A stretch of 64,000 bases of DNA. It comes from Streptomyces albus subsp. chlorinus. Lineage in GTDB: Bacteria > Actinomycetota > Actinomycetes > Streptomycetales > Streptomycetaceae. Position 1 is the first letter of the stretch, and each line of letters starts with the position of its first letter. The translations under genes were made by a program, and so were the position numbers. The notes under the pieces were generated by a model. The model ran no database searches. It had not been told where the DNA came from and saw only the letters and a program-made list of their open reading frames with translations. Location: NCBI RefSeq assembly GCF_013302895.1, contig NZ_VJOK01000001.1, positions 62,001 through 126,000 on the forward strand, written 5' to 3'. Shown piece by piece: positions 51,448 to 59,825 of the stretch.

Positions 51448-52545
51448 TCACTCGCACAGTGCGTCGTCCAGCACGTCGTCGATGGGCTCGCCGATGCGTT
51501 CGTCAGCGGGCCAGTCGGCCAGGTTGGCGGAGAGCACCACGCTTCGCCCGCCCTCCCGGGTGGTGAAGGCGAGCGTCGCGTAACCGGGGATGCCGCCGGT
51601 GTGCCCGATCGCCGTACGGCCGCAGCTGAGCTTCTGCACCTTGAGCCCGAGTCCGTAGCGTGCGCCCGGGGCACCGGTGGTTATGGTGCGGTTCATCTGG
51701 CGCCACTCGGCGGGGCGCAGGAGCTTTCCACGCGTCAGCGCCTTGAGAAGTCGGTCCAGATCTCCGGGCGTGGAGACGATCTCGCCTGCCGGGCCGGCGA
51801 AGGACGGGTTCAGCGTGCTGATGTCCGTCCGTGCCATGTAGCCGTGTGCGTGCGGACCTCTGATACGCGCCCTGTCACCGGGGACGAAGGTGTGCCGCAT
51901 GCCCAGCGGGCGGATGATCCGGTCCCGTACCTCGTCGGCGTACGGCCGCCCCGTCACGTGGGCGATGATCAGCCCGGCGACGAGGTAGTTGGTGTTCGAG
52001 TAGCGGTAGCCGGTGCCGGGCGGGAAGTCGACAGGTTTCGCGGCGGCCTTCCTCACCTGCTCCTCGGTGTCGTGGTGACGGAAGCGCCTGCGGACGAACT
52101 CCTTGCCCTGAGGCAGGTCCCGGGCGATGTCGTGCAGCCCGGCGGTGTGCTGGAGCACCATCCGAACGGTGATCCGGTCGCCCTGCGGCAGGAGACCCGG
52201 CGGCAGATAGCGGGCTACGGGCGCGTCCAGTGCTACCCGGCCCTCGCCGACGAGCTGGAGCAGCGTCACCGCGGTGAACATCTTGGTGGCGCTGCCGATC
52301 CGGAACCGCCCGCCGAGCGGTACCGGTGCCTCTCCCCCGGCTGTTGCCTTGCCTGCTCTGCCCAGCCAGGTGCCGTCTTTCCCGGTCACCCTCACCTGCG
52401 CACCGACGGCGCCGCTGCGGACCAGGCGGTCCAGGTCCCGCTGGACGCCGGTCGGGGAGTCGTCGGCCGCGGCTGCGGGCACAGCCGGGGCACCTGCTGC
52501 CGCTGCGGCGAGCAGACAGGCGGACAAGGAACGAACGAAGCGCAT
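51448..52545 (-). CDS. Secreted serine hydrolase, beta-lactamase class C / DD-peptidase fold
   Basis: This 365-residue protein starts at ATG 52545, with AAGGAG 6 nt upstream. The signal peptide is SLSACLLAAAAAGAPAVPAA with an A-A-A site. The motifs of serine beta-lactamase-like enzymes are present: FRIGSATKMFTAVTLLQL (S-x-x-K nucleophile), YRYSNTNYLVAGLI (Y-x-N) and GHTGGIPGYATLAF (H-x-G replacing K-T-G). Also seen are PLGMRHTF and the DRIIRP segment typical of D-alanyl-D-alanine carboxypeptidase-like proteins. Probably an esterase or DD-carboxypeptidase outside the cell. It stands alone with its own terminator. Confidence 0.9.
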   Translation of the reverse strand: MRFVRSLSACLLAAAAAGAPAVPAAAADDSPTGVQRDLDRLVRSGAVGAQVRVTGKDGTWLGRAGKATAGGEAPVPLGGRFRIGSATKMFTAVTLLQLVGEGRVALDAPVARYLPPGLLPQGDRITVRMVLQHTAGLHDIARDLPQGKEFVRRRFRHHDTEEQVRKAAAKPVDFPPGTGYRYSNTNYLVAGLIIAHVTGRPYADEVRDRIIRPLGMRHTFVPGDRARIRGPHAHGYMARTDISTLNPSFAGPAGEIVSTPGDLDRLLKALTRGKLLRPAEWRQMNRTITTGAPGARYGLGLKVQKLSCGRTAIGHTGGIPGYATLAFTTREGGRSVVLSANLADWPADERIGEPIDDVLDDALCE

Positions 52546-53030
52546 GATGCTCCTTCGGTGGTGAAGGTGACGGATGATTTCCGCGCGCTCCATTCCACGA
52601 CACGCCTGCCCGCGGGTCACTGAGGTCAGCCCCCGCTCGGGGGTTCGGAATAACCGAACCAGGCGCGGCCGGAGACGCGCAGCGCCGCAGTGCACGTGAC
52701 CGGCGATCACCGCCATGTCGTCCCGGTCATACACGGGGTCGGAGGTCTTTGGGGTGCAACCGGTGACCGGCAAACGTCGTGGTGCCGTAGTCGCGGCCTC
52801 GGCCGTTGGCCGGGACGTGCTTGTTCGGGAAGTACGTGAGAGGTTTCACCTTGGTCATCTCGGTGGCATCCCGCCGCACGTCGCGGCTGCTCTCCAGGGC
52901 GCCGCAGCACGCCGGTCCGTATCGCGTGCCGGGGCGGCCACGGTGACTCCGGTTCTCACACACACGCTGACCGTGCTTGGAGTGCCGACCGAAGTGCCGA
53001 TGGTTCGCCGGCCCTCCCCCGGCAACTCTC
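52546..53030. other. Intergenic with one short open frame
   Basis: A 43-codon minus-strand frame at 52727-52858 (MTKVKPLTYFPNKHVPANGR, then GRDYGTTTFAGHR) has normal codon use but no recognised family. It may be the start of a lost gene. The rest shows nothing. Confidence 0.35.
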
Positions 53031-53696
53031 TCAGCCGGCTCCGCGTCCCGCCCGCACCAGGCCCAACTCATAGGCAGCGATCACGGCCTGTGCCCGGTCC
53101 CGCAGCTCCAGCTTCGCGAACAGCCGGTTGATATGCGTCTTCACGGTGTGGTCCGTGATCGTGAGCCGGCCCGCGATCTCCGCGTTGGACAGCCCCCGAG
53201 CGATCAGGGTGAGCACCTCGGCCTCACGTGCCGTGAGTTCCCCCGCGGAGTGCACCGGCAGCCGTGACGCCCGTGCGTGCACGAACTCGCCGATCACCCG
53301 CTTGGTGATCTCGGGCGACAGCAGCGCGTTCCCGGCCGCCACCACCCGCACCGCGTGCAGCAGTTCGGGAAAGGTGGCGTCCTTGAGCAGAAAGCCGCCC
53401 GCGCCGGCCGCGAGCGCGTCATACACGTACTCGTCGAGCCCGAAGGTCGTCAGCATGAGGACTTTTGTCGCGCCGTCCGAGGCGGCCAGAATCTCGCGGG
53501 CTGCCTCGATACCGTTCTTGTGCGGCATCCGGATGTCGAGGAGTGCGAGATCGGGCCGGGCCTCGGCGGCGACGCGCACGGCCTGTGCACCGTCCTCGGC
53601 CTCGCCTACGACCTCGATGTCCTCCTGCGTGTTGAGGAGGTTGACAAAGCCGGTGCGCACGACCGCCTGGTCGTCGGCGACCAATGCCCTGATCAC
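53031..53696 (-). CDS. NarL/LuxR-type response regulator
   Basis: This 221-residue protein probably starts at GTG 53696, overlapping the kinase stop (GTGA); an ATG at 53714 is in frame. The receiver domain has VADDQAVVRTGFVNLL (acidic pocket), DLALLDIRMPHKNGIEA (phospho-Asp), LMLTTFGLDEY (Thr) and GGFLLKDA (Lys). The C-terminal LuxR HTH reads LTAREAEVLTLIARGLSNAE and IAGRLTITDHTVKTHINRLF. It is cotranscribed with the sensor kinase directly upstream. Target genes are not evident; the membrane glycosyltransferase 55066 lies beyond the kinase. Confidence 0.92.
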   Translation of the reverse strand: MIRALVADDQAVVRTGFVNLLNTQEDIEVVGEAEDGAQAVRVAAEARPDLALLDIRMPHKNGIEAAREILAASDGATKVLMLTTFGLDEYVYDALAAGAGGFLLKDATFPELLHAVRVVAAGNALLSPEITKRVIGEFVHARASRLPVHSAGELTAREAEVLTLIARGLSNAEIAGRLTITDHTVKTHINRLFAKLELRDRAQAVIAAYELGLVRAGRGAG

Positions 53697-54931
53697 ACTC
53701 GTTCCCTTCTCCATGCCGATCCCCCGGATCCCCAGGGAAGCCGCGCCTCCACCAGGAAGCCTCCGCCCGGGCCCGCGCCCACGCTGAGCCGGCCACCGAC
53801 CAGGGCCGCCCGCTCACGCATCCCGGTCAGACCGTGGCCCGCACCGGACGCGGGACGGGGTCCCGGACCGGGGCCGTCGTCGTGGACGCGCAGCGTGAGC
53901 ATCTGGTCGGCACCGTAGTCGATCTCCACCACCGTACGTGCGCCAGGCGCGTGCTTGCGCGCATTGGTCAGTGCCTCCTGGGCGATGCGGTAGGCGGACA
54001 GCTCCCATGTGGCGGGCAGCGACACCCGTTCCCCGGTGACTTTCAACTCGGCCTCGCCGCCCACCGCCCGGTGCTGCTCGACGAGTTCGGAGAGATGGTC
54101 GAGGGTCGGCTGAGGGGCGTTGAGTGCCGTCTCCCTCTGGGCCTGCGGGGTGCGCAAGACACCGAGGAGACGACGCAGTTCGGCCATCGAGGAGCGGGCG
54201 GTGCCGGCGATCTGCTGGAAACCGTCGCGGGCCTCGGGCGTGAGTCCGGGAGTGGCGTACGTGGCGCTTTCGGCCTGGACGGCGATCATCGACACCGCGT
54301 GGGAAACGATGTCGTGCAGTTCTCGGGCGATGGCGGCCCGCTCGGCCTCTGCGGCCTGCTGCCGTTCCAACGCGATCAACTGAGCCTGGGCCTGGTCGCG
54401 CTCACGACGGCTCTGGTCGCGGGAGCGTACCGCGTCCCCCATCATCACGGCTCCGAAGATGACCACGGTCAGCAGGAAGGACTCGGCGAAGAGACTGAGG
54501 GAACCCTTCTGCCACAGTGGCGGCACCGGCAGGTTCATCCGTGACCAGGTACGGATGTGCACCAGGTTCACGCAGACGGCCCCCAGCGCCCCGCCCACGA
54601 CGATCACGGCGGGATGGCGCACCCGGTAGCGGCCCAGGATGTAGAAGCCGACCGGCCCGCTCACCATGATCGAGATGTACAGGCTGACGTCCCCGGCGAA
54701 CCCCAGCAGTCCGGCCGCGACCGTCACCACGGCTACGGGCGGGAAGGACCGCCGCCACATCAGCGAGGCGGAGGAGACGAGAACCCCGAGGGTGGTGGTC
54801 AGGGACCCGGGATAGGCGATCAGCTCGGCCACGGCGCCGACGGTCAGGGCACCGCCGGTGACCCAGGGGTAGGCGGGTGAGGCGATCCAGGCACGGAACC
54901 GCTGCTGAAGGGGCGTACGCATAGCATCCAT
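53693..54931 (-). CDS. Sensor histidine kinase (HisKA_3 type)
   Basis: This 412-residue protein starts at ATG 54931. The N-terminal 160 residues contain five or six hydrophobic helices. A coiled-coil follows (RDQSRRERDQAQAQLIALER), then the H-box AAIARELHDIVSHAVSMIAV, where H is the phospho-acceptor. The ATPase domain ends QEALTNARKHAPGARTVVEI (N-box) and GPGPGPRPASGAGHGLTGMRE (G-box). It belongs to the NarX/DesK-like group that pairs with NarL regulators. The paired regulator is immediately downstream. The signal is unknown; the short extracytoplasmic loops suggest membrane sensing. Confidence 0.92.
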   Translation of the reverse strand: MDAMRTPLQQRFRAWIASPAYPWVTGGALTVGAVAELIAYPGSLTTTLGVLVSSASLMWRRSFPPVAVVTVAAGLLGFAGDVSLYISIMVSGPVGFYILGRYRVRHPAVIVVGGALGAVCVNLVHIRTWSRMNLPVPPLWQKGSLSLFAESFLLTVVIFGAVMMGDAVRSRDQSRRERDQAQAQLIALERQQAAEAERAAIARELHDIVSHAVSMIAVQAESATYATPGLTPEARDGFQQIAGTARSSMAELRRLLGVLRTPQAQRETALNAPQPTLDHLSELVEQHRAVGGEAELKVTGERVSLPATWELSAYRIAQEALTNARKHAPGARTVVEIDYGADQMLTLRVHDDGPGPGPRPASGAGHGLTGMRERAALVGGRLSVGAGPGGGFLVEARLPWGSGGSAWRRERV

Positions 54932-55065
54932 GGTCCGTGACGAGACGGGTGTGCGCGTCGCCGCACGGGTTGAGCCTGGGGCCAGATGTCATGCCACGGG
55001 TTGACTCCCCAGTGCGGAGTCTCGATTGACGCCTGCTGACCTGCGGTTTCCTACCGTCGTTTGAC

Positions 55066-56202
55066 ATGAGGGAGCGTTTCGAACGGTACGTGCGGCACAT
55101 CCGGCGCCCAGGTGAGGAGCGGTATGCGTGGGCCGGGTGCGCGGTCGTCGCGCTGGGACTCGCCCTGGTCTCGGACCTGGGGCCGCACCGCGTGTGGGGG
55201 GCGGTGGCGGCGACGGGTTACGCCGCCGCGGCGGTCCTGGCATGCGGCGCACGCTCACGCCCCGTCGCGCGGCTGGTGTCGGTGGCGGGTGCTGTCGTGG
55301 TGCCGCTCGTCTCGCTGGTGGCGGCCGGGCTCGGGCAACTGGAGCTCACGGTCGTCGAGCGGTCGGGGCAGTCGCTGCTCACGACCGGCAGCCCGTACGC
55401 CACCGACCCCGCAGCCGTCGCGGACTTCAACCCTTACCTGCCGGGGATGGCGCTCTTCGGTGTGCTGCCCGGGGATGCGCGCTGGTGGATGGGCGGCGTC
55501 TTCGTGGCGGCCCTCGCTGCGGCCGGTCTGGGCCGTGCCCGGCTGTTCGCCTGCCCCCTGGTCGCGCTGCCTCTCGCGGTGGGCGGGATCGACCTCCCGC
55601 TGGTCGGTCTGATGTGCCTGGGGATCGTGCTCGCCGGGCGGGGACGGTCTGGCCGGGCGGGGCTGGTGCTCGGCGCCGCGGCCGCGCTCAAGTGGACGGC
55701 GTGGCCCGCGCTGCCCGTGGCCCTGGCACTGATCGCCGTCCGCCGGGGCGGTCGGCCCGCGCTGCGGTACGCGGCCGTGGCCCTGTCCACCGCGACGGCG
55801 GCGGTGTTGCCCTTCGCCCTCGCTGATCCCGTCGGCTTCTACCGCAATGTCATCGCCTTCCCGCTGGGTCTCACCGACATCACCTCACCGGCGGCCAGCC
55901 CGCTGCCCGGCCATCTGCTCGCGGCGTATGTGCCCGGCGGCAGGGTCATCGCGCTCGCACTCCTCGCGGTGAGCGCCCTGCTGATCGCGGTGTCGCTGGT
56001 AGTGCGGCCACCGGGGAGGACACGGACAGCTGCCGCCCGGCTCGCGCTCGGTCTGGGCCTGGCCACGGCCCTGATGCCCGCGACCCGTTTCGGCTATCTG
56101 ATCTATCCGCTGGTACTCGGGGCGCTGGCATTCCGCGGACCGCAGCACGGACGCACTCCTGTCACCCCCGTCGCACCCTTCGCGGAGAAGACCCTCGCAT
56201 GA
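55066..56202 (+). CDS. GT87-like multi-pass membrane glycosyltransferase
   Basis: This 378-residue protein starts at ATG 55066; no clear ribosome site, so a leaderless transcript is possible. It has about ten hydrophobic helices. The first extracytoplasmic loop contains GSPYATDPAAVADFNPYLPG, the acidic motif region of DUF2029/GT87 polyprenyl-phosphate mannosyltransferases, and the middle reads LGAAAALKWTAWPALPVALA. It probably transfers a sugar from a polyprenyl-phosphate carrier. It overlaps a truncated GT4 gene by ATGA, so a mannosyltransferase pair was once encoded. Confidence 0.8.
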   Translation: MRERFERYVRHIRRPGEERYAWAGCAVVALGLALVSDLGPHRVWGAVAATGYAAAAVLACGARSRPVARLVSVAGAVVVPLVSLVAAGLGQLELTVVERSGQSLLTTGSPYATDPAAVADFNPYLPGMALFGVLPGDARWWMGGVFVAALAAAGLGRARLFACPLVALPLAVGGIDLPLVGLMCLGIVLAGRGRSGRAGLVLGAAAALKWTAWPALPVALALIAVRRGGRPALRYAAVALSTATAAVLPFALADPVGFYRNVIAFPLGLTDITSPAASPLPGHLLAAYVPGGRVIALALLAVSALLIAVSLVVRPPGRTRTAAARLALGLGLATALMPATRFGYLIYPLVLGALAFRGPQHGRTPVTPVAPFAEKTLA

Positions 56203-56507
56203 CGAACACCTCCCGCCCGCGCTCACTGATCGTCACCAGCGGCTTCCCGCCCCTGCAGGGCGGCCTCGACACGTCCGTCCGAGAACTCGGCCTGATGGCG
56301 GGCCGCCTGCGCGGACGACTGACATCGCCGATCACACCGTCCAGTGCGGTGGCGACCAGAACCGTGGGCGGGGCAAGCCCGAGGCCCGGATCGGGCGGTC
56401 ACGGGTGCGGCGGCCCTGCGGAGGCATCGGTCGCTGCCGTGTGTGCCGACCGAGCGGTCAGCCCTGGTCGCAGAAGTCCAGGCGGTCGAGCAGTCCGGCG
56501 TCGGTGA
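56199..56507 (+). pseudogene. Truncated GT4 glycosyltransferase
   Basis: ATG 56199 overlaps the GT87 stop and gives RPRSLIVTSGFPPLQGGLDT, then SVRELGLMAGRL, the start of a GT4 family glycosyltransferase (L-I-V-T-x-x-F-P-P-x-x-G-G-[IL]-x-x). After about residue 38 the sequence is unlike the family and the frame ends at 56507, inside the convergent MBL-fold gene. More than 300 residues are missing. Confidence 0.7.
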
Positions 56508-57246
56508 ACGCGGCGACCAGTTCGGGACGGCCCTCGGTGAAGTGCGCCCAGCTGTCGTAGTGGACGGGAACCACCCGGCGGGCGCCGAGGATGCGGGCGG
56601 CTTCCGCGGCCTGCGCGCTGTCGAGGACGATCAGCGCGCCGTCGAAGAGAACAGAGAAGCGGGGAGCCCCGGCGAAAAGGATGGCGGTGTCCACCGGACC
56701 GAACCGTTCGGCTGTCTCCCCGACCAGGTCGAGCGAGGCGTTGTCGCCGCTGACGTAGACCGTGGGCAGGCCCTCACCGGTGAGGACGAATCCGACGACC
56801 TCTCCGGTGATCGGTTCCACGTCCTCGCGGGTGCCCGGTCCGTGAACGGCGGGCGCGGCGGTGACCGTAATGGTGCCGCTGCCGGGGCGGTCCAGTTCGA
56901 CCGACTCCCAGTCGGCCAGCCCCCTGGCCCCAGCACCCAGGCGCTGCCCTCCCCCTGGTGTGGTCAGAGTCAGCGGAACGTCGGCCAGCAGGGCCCTGCC
57001 GGAGTCGTCGAGGTTGTCGGGATGCTCGTCATGGGAGAGCAGGACCACGTCGATCCGGCCCAGCTCGGCCGGCGCGGCGGCGGGAGGCGCCGTCTTGGTC
57101 AACTGCCCGCCCGGCACGTGGTATTCGCGGGGCGCGTCGAACGTCGGGTCGGTCAGAAAGCGCAGGCCACCGTACTCGAACAGGGCGGTCGGGCCGCCGA
57201 AGACGCGGATGGGGATCTGCGGGGTGGTCGTGCTGGTGCCAGCCAT
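56458..57246 (-). CDS. Metallo-beta-lactamase-fold hydrolase (UlaG-like)
   Basis: This 262-residue protein starts at ATG 57246. It begins IPIRVFGGPTALFEYGGLRF, then LLSHDEHPDNLDDSG, the metal site of this subgroup (H-D-x-H-x-D-N-x-D), with later ligands in AAPAVHGPGT, YVSGDNASLD and VPVHYDSWAHFTEG. UlaG-like proteins are Mn- or Zn-dependent lactonases or phosphodiesterases. A perfect 12-bp inverted repeat (57271-57306) lies 25 bp upstream, with a CGNR-regulator remnant beyond it, so it was probably regulated. Confidence 0.87.
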   Translation of the reverse strand: MAGTSTTTPQIPIRVFGGPTALFEYGGLRFLTDPTFDAPREYHVPGGQLTKTAPPAAAPAELGRIDVVLLSHDEHPDNLDDSGRALLADVPLTLTTPGGGQRLGAGARGLADWESVELDRPGSGTITVTAAPAVHGPGTREDVEPITGEVVGFVLTGEGLPTVYVSGDNASLDLVGETAERFGPVDTAILFAGAPRFSVLFDGALIVLDSAQAAEAARILGARRVVPVHYDSWAHFTEGRPELVAAFTDAGLLDRLDFCDQG

Positions 57247-57270
57247 GGAAGACCTCACGGAAAGAGAGTG

Positions 57271-57306
57271 GGTTATCCGTGAACATAGAAGGTGTCACGG
57301 ATAACC
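57271..57306. promoter_or_regulatory. Perfect 12-bp inverted repeat operator
   Basis: GGTTATCCGTGA (57271-57282) and TCACGGATAACC (57295-57306) are perfect inverted arms around a 12-nt spacer. The site lies between the MBL-fold gene (start 57246, minus) and the dead CGNR regulator (plus). Confidence 0.75.
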
Positions 57307-57381
57307 GCAAGTCTCACCATGAGAAGTATGTGCGAGACCTCGACCCGCCGAGCCCGCGCCACCGCCCGCATCAGGGGCGGA

Positions 57382-57500
57382 GGAGTACCCCGCCCTCGAC
57401 GTCGCCAACAGCGCCGTCTCCCCGCCAGGAGGACACTTCGTCGACCTCCTGGCACACGGCTCCACCCCTTGCAAGCGCTACCTGCTGCGACACGGGGGGG
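57382..57500 (+). pseudogene. Remnant of a CGNR/ABATE-domain regulator
   Basis: One plus-strand frame reads EEYPALDVANSAVSPPGGHF and VDLLAHGSTPCKRYLL. This resembles the ABATE N-terminal motif (F-P-A-L-D-L-x-N-S-x-x-x-x-x-G-x-x-V-D-x-L-A). The CGNR zinc-finger end is missing. Confidence 0.5.
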
Positions 57501-57533
57501 GCTGACCACTTCGACCGACACCGGGGGAAGTGG

Positions 57534-58083
57534 TCAGTGGCTGTCGGCGGAGGCGAAGTCGGGCAGCTCGGTGGACAGCAGGCCGTCGACGGCGCCGTCG
57601 AGGAGCTGGGCCATCTCCGTGGAGCGGGGAAGCATGATCTCCTCGTAGGCGTGGATGGCTTGGCCGGTGGTGTTGTGGTGCGCTATGGCGAGGGCGAGTT
57701 CGCAGACGTCCGGCATGGCGACGTTGACGCCGACGCCGAGCGGGGGCATGAGATGGGCGGCGTCGCCGAGCAGGGTCACCGTCGGGTTGTGCTCCCAGAT
57801 GTGCGGGACGGGCAGGGCGAAGATCGGGCGGTCGACATAGGGGCCGTCGTTGTCGTCGATCAGCCGGCGCAGGCGGGGTGACCAGTCGCGGTAGCACTCC
57901 AGGAGGTGGGCGCGGATACCGCTGGTGTCCTGGAGGGTGAGGCCGCCGGCGGTGATCCAACCGGCCGGGACGCGCTGGATGATGGAGGCGCGGATGTGGC
58001 CGCCGCTGTCGCGTTGGGCGAACAGGCCGCGGTCGCCGTCGGCCGCGGCGGCGCCGCCCTGGCCGACGAGCTCGGTGACATCG
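57534..58083 (-). pseudogene. N-terminally truncated FAD-dependent monooxygenase
   Basis: The minus-strand frame is open from about 58083 to the stop at 57534 but has no start until ATG 57779. It reads GLFAQRDSGGHIRASIIQRV, LIDDNDGPYVDRPIFALPVP, then PTVTLLGDAAHLMPPLGVGV plus NVAMPDVCELALAI. The GD motif is intact with the A-M-x-D pattern seen in the TetX-like group (here G-V-N in place of E-G-A-N). The FAD-binding N-terminal 180-200 residues, with GxGxxG, are gone. Confidence 0.75.
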
Positions 58084-58222
58084 GGATGCTGGGCGGTGCC
58101 TCACGGCCACCACCCCAGAAGAGCACACCGGTCCAATAGTGCAACCGCTCTGCTTTCGAACCCGCTCAACCAAGAGGTAGGGCTACGGCATGCCCAGCAC
58201 CACGACCCACCCACCACGCCGG

Positions 58223-58443
58223 TCAAGCGCTTCGGCCAAAGAAGCCGCCGTCCTCGACGAGCGCACTCGGCCAAACGGCAGCGTGAGCACGCGTATCGCT
58301 CCCGAAGTCCTGGGCCGGCGCGAGGATCAGGAGACGCCGGCCGCTCCACGTCTGGGGCCAACCGGCCAGCGGTACGGGTGGAGGCCCTTCGCCGCCGGTC
58401 ACGGTGGGCAGGCGCAGGTCGCCGGTGCCGAGGTGGCGGCCAC
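58223..58443 (-). pseudogene. N-terminal fragment of an epoxide-hydrolase-like alpha/beta hydrolase
   Basis: The minus strand reads LGTGDLRLPTVTGGEGPPPV and PLAGWPQTWSGRRLLILAPA, the start of a bacterial alpha/beta hydrolase (T-G-x-x-R-L-x-x-V-x-x-G-x-G-P-P-L-L-L-x-x-G-W-P-Q-T-W). The H of HGWP is replaced by A-G-W-P. Then it loses similarity and stops at 58223. The nucleophile elbow is missing. Bases 58084-58222 show nothing. Confidence 0.6.
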
Positions 58444-59670
58444 TCAAGTGAGGGCACGGGTGGGACGCATCAGTGCGCAGGCGAGAGTTGCCGCCACGAC
58501 GGCGACGGCGAGGATCAGCGTCGCGACATCCTGGTTGATGGCCTGGTCGAGGAGTCCGAGCGCCAGCGTGGGCACGACGGTGCCGGTGTAGACGGACAGG
58601 AAGTACGTGGAGAGCAGGTCCGCTCTGCGTCGCGGGTCGGCGAGCCGCTGAGTGATCCCGATGCCGCGGCGGAAAGCCAGGCCGATACCGGCGCCCGCCA
58701 GCAGGGTTCCGGCGGCGAACGTGGGCAGTGACCGTATCAACAGGCCGGTCTCGAAGACCACGACGCCCGCTATGAGGAACGCCGGTGCCGGCCAGCGCCC
58801 GGAGGTCCACCGTTGCGGAGCGGCCACTTGGGCGGTCAGGGCGACCAGGAACAGCAGTCCGACCTGTGCGCCGACAGCCGCGACGTTGTGGACGTGCAGC
58901 TGTTCACGAAGAAAGGAAGGAACCAAGGACGAGAACAGACCGCTGACGGCGAAGGCGGCGAGGACGGCCGTGGCGGCCCGCAGGAACTCGGCCCGAGCCG
59001 ACCGCTGGTCGGGGATGGCCGGGCGGCGCACCGACAGCACAGGGCGCTGCCGGGACGAGACGGTCTCCGGGGTGACAAGGACGGCCAGGAGCGACGGGGC
59101 CAGACCGGCGAGATAGACCCAGAACACCAGATGCGTGGGATCCGCCCCGTACTGTGCGAAGAGTCCGGCCAGAACGGTGCCCAGCCCCAGTCCGCCCATG
59201 TTCGCCACCGCGGCGACGGTTGACGCTCGCCGGGTGTGCTCGGCTCCGGCGAGCTCGCCCAGAGCAGCGGTCGCGGTGGCGGTGAAGACACCTGTGCTGA
59301 GGCCGCACAGGAACCGTGCCACCAGCAGGGTCCCGACGTCGTGAGCGACGAGGAACAGCACTGTGCTCGCGGCCGCGGCCAGGACAGCGGCAGCCAGCAG
59401 AGGGCGGCGGCCCACCTGGTCGGAGAGTGACGCGAAGACCATCAGTGCGAACACGGTCCCCAAGGCGTAGACGCCGAAGACCAGTGTCGTGGTGAAGGGC
59501 CCGAAGCCCATTTGCGGCGCCCAGAACACATACAGCGGAATCGGCAGCGTCCCACCCAGCATGACCAGGGCGTACACCGCTGCCACGAGCCAGAATCCCG
59601 CGCGCGCCCGGCGCCCGGCTACGGGCGGAACGAGTTCTGTGCGGCCGTCTGGGGCGATGTCGTGGGTCAT
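58444..59670 (-). CDS. MFS transporter (12 TM, DHA1-like)
   Basis: This 408-residue protein starts at ATG 59670. It begins ARAGFWLVAAVYALVMLGGT, has LSDQVGRRPLLAAAVLAAAA (motif A, D-x-x-G-R-R) and ARFLCGLSTGVFTATATAAL. The central loop is basic. The C-terminal half has FLIAGVVVFETGLLIRSL and MRPTRALT at the end. Such transporters export drugs or sugars. It is divergent from a TetR gene, across two GACYGRYCRGTC dyads; the TetR very probably represses it. Confidence 0.87.
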   Translation of the reverse strand: MTHDIAPDGRTELVPPVAGRRARAGFWLVAAVYALVMLGGTLPIPLYVFWAPQMGFGPFTTTLVFGVYALGTVFALMVFASLSDQVGRRPLLAAAVLAAAASTVLFLVAHDVGTLLVARFLCGLSTGVFTATATAALGELAGAEHTRRASTVAAVANMGGLGLGTVLAGLFAQYGADPTHLVFWVYLAGLAPSLLAVLVTPETVSSRQRPVLSVRRPAIPDQRSARAEFLRAATAVLAAFAVSGLFSSLVPSFLREQLHVHNVAAVGAQVGLLFLVALTAQVAAPQRWTSGRWPAPAFLIAGVVVFETGLLIRSLPTFAAGTLLAGAGIGLAFRRGIGITQRLADPRRRADLLSTYFLSVYTGTVVPTLALGLLDQAINQDVATLILAVAVVAATLACALMRPTRALT

Positions 59671-59733
59671 CGTGCGGCCTTTCGCGTAGGGTGCCGGCCC
59701 CTCAACCCGGGGGCCGGCACCCATGACGCTATC

Positions 59734-59790
59734 CATCTTGGACTGATCAGTCAAAGATGAGGTGACCGACCGGTCCAAGATGTGGATAGG
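59734..59790. promoter_or_regulatory. TetR operators and promoter, MFS/TetR intergenic
   Basis: CATCTT-gGACTGATCAGTCa-AAGATG (59734-59759) is a near-perfect long dyad around GACTGATCAGTC (59741-59752), and GACCGACCGGTC (59764-59775) is a second perfect dyad, so both fit GACYGRYCRGTC. A plus-strand promoter can be fitted: GTGACC at 59762-59767 as -35 and GATAGG at 59785-59790 as -10, 17 bp apart, so the second dyad lies in the spacer. NemR-type boxes (TAGACC-x-x-x-CGGTCTA) are similar. Confidence 0.75.
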
Positions 59791-59825
59791 CTCACACCGG
59801 AGCCGTGAAACAGGAGGTGCACGCC

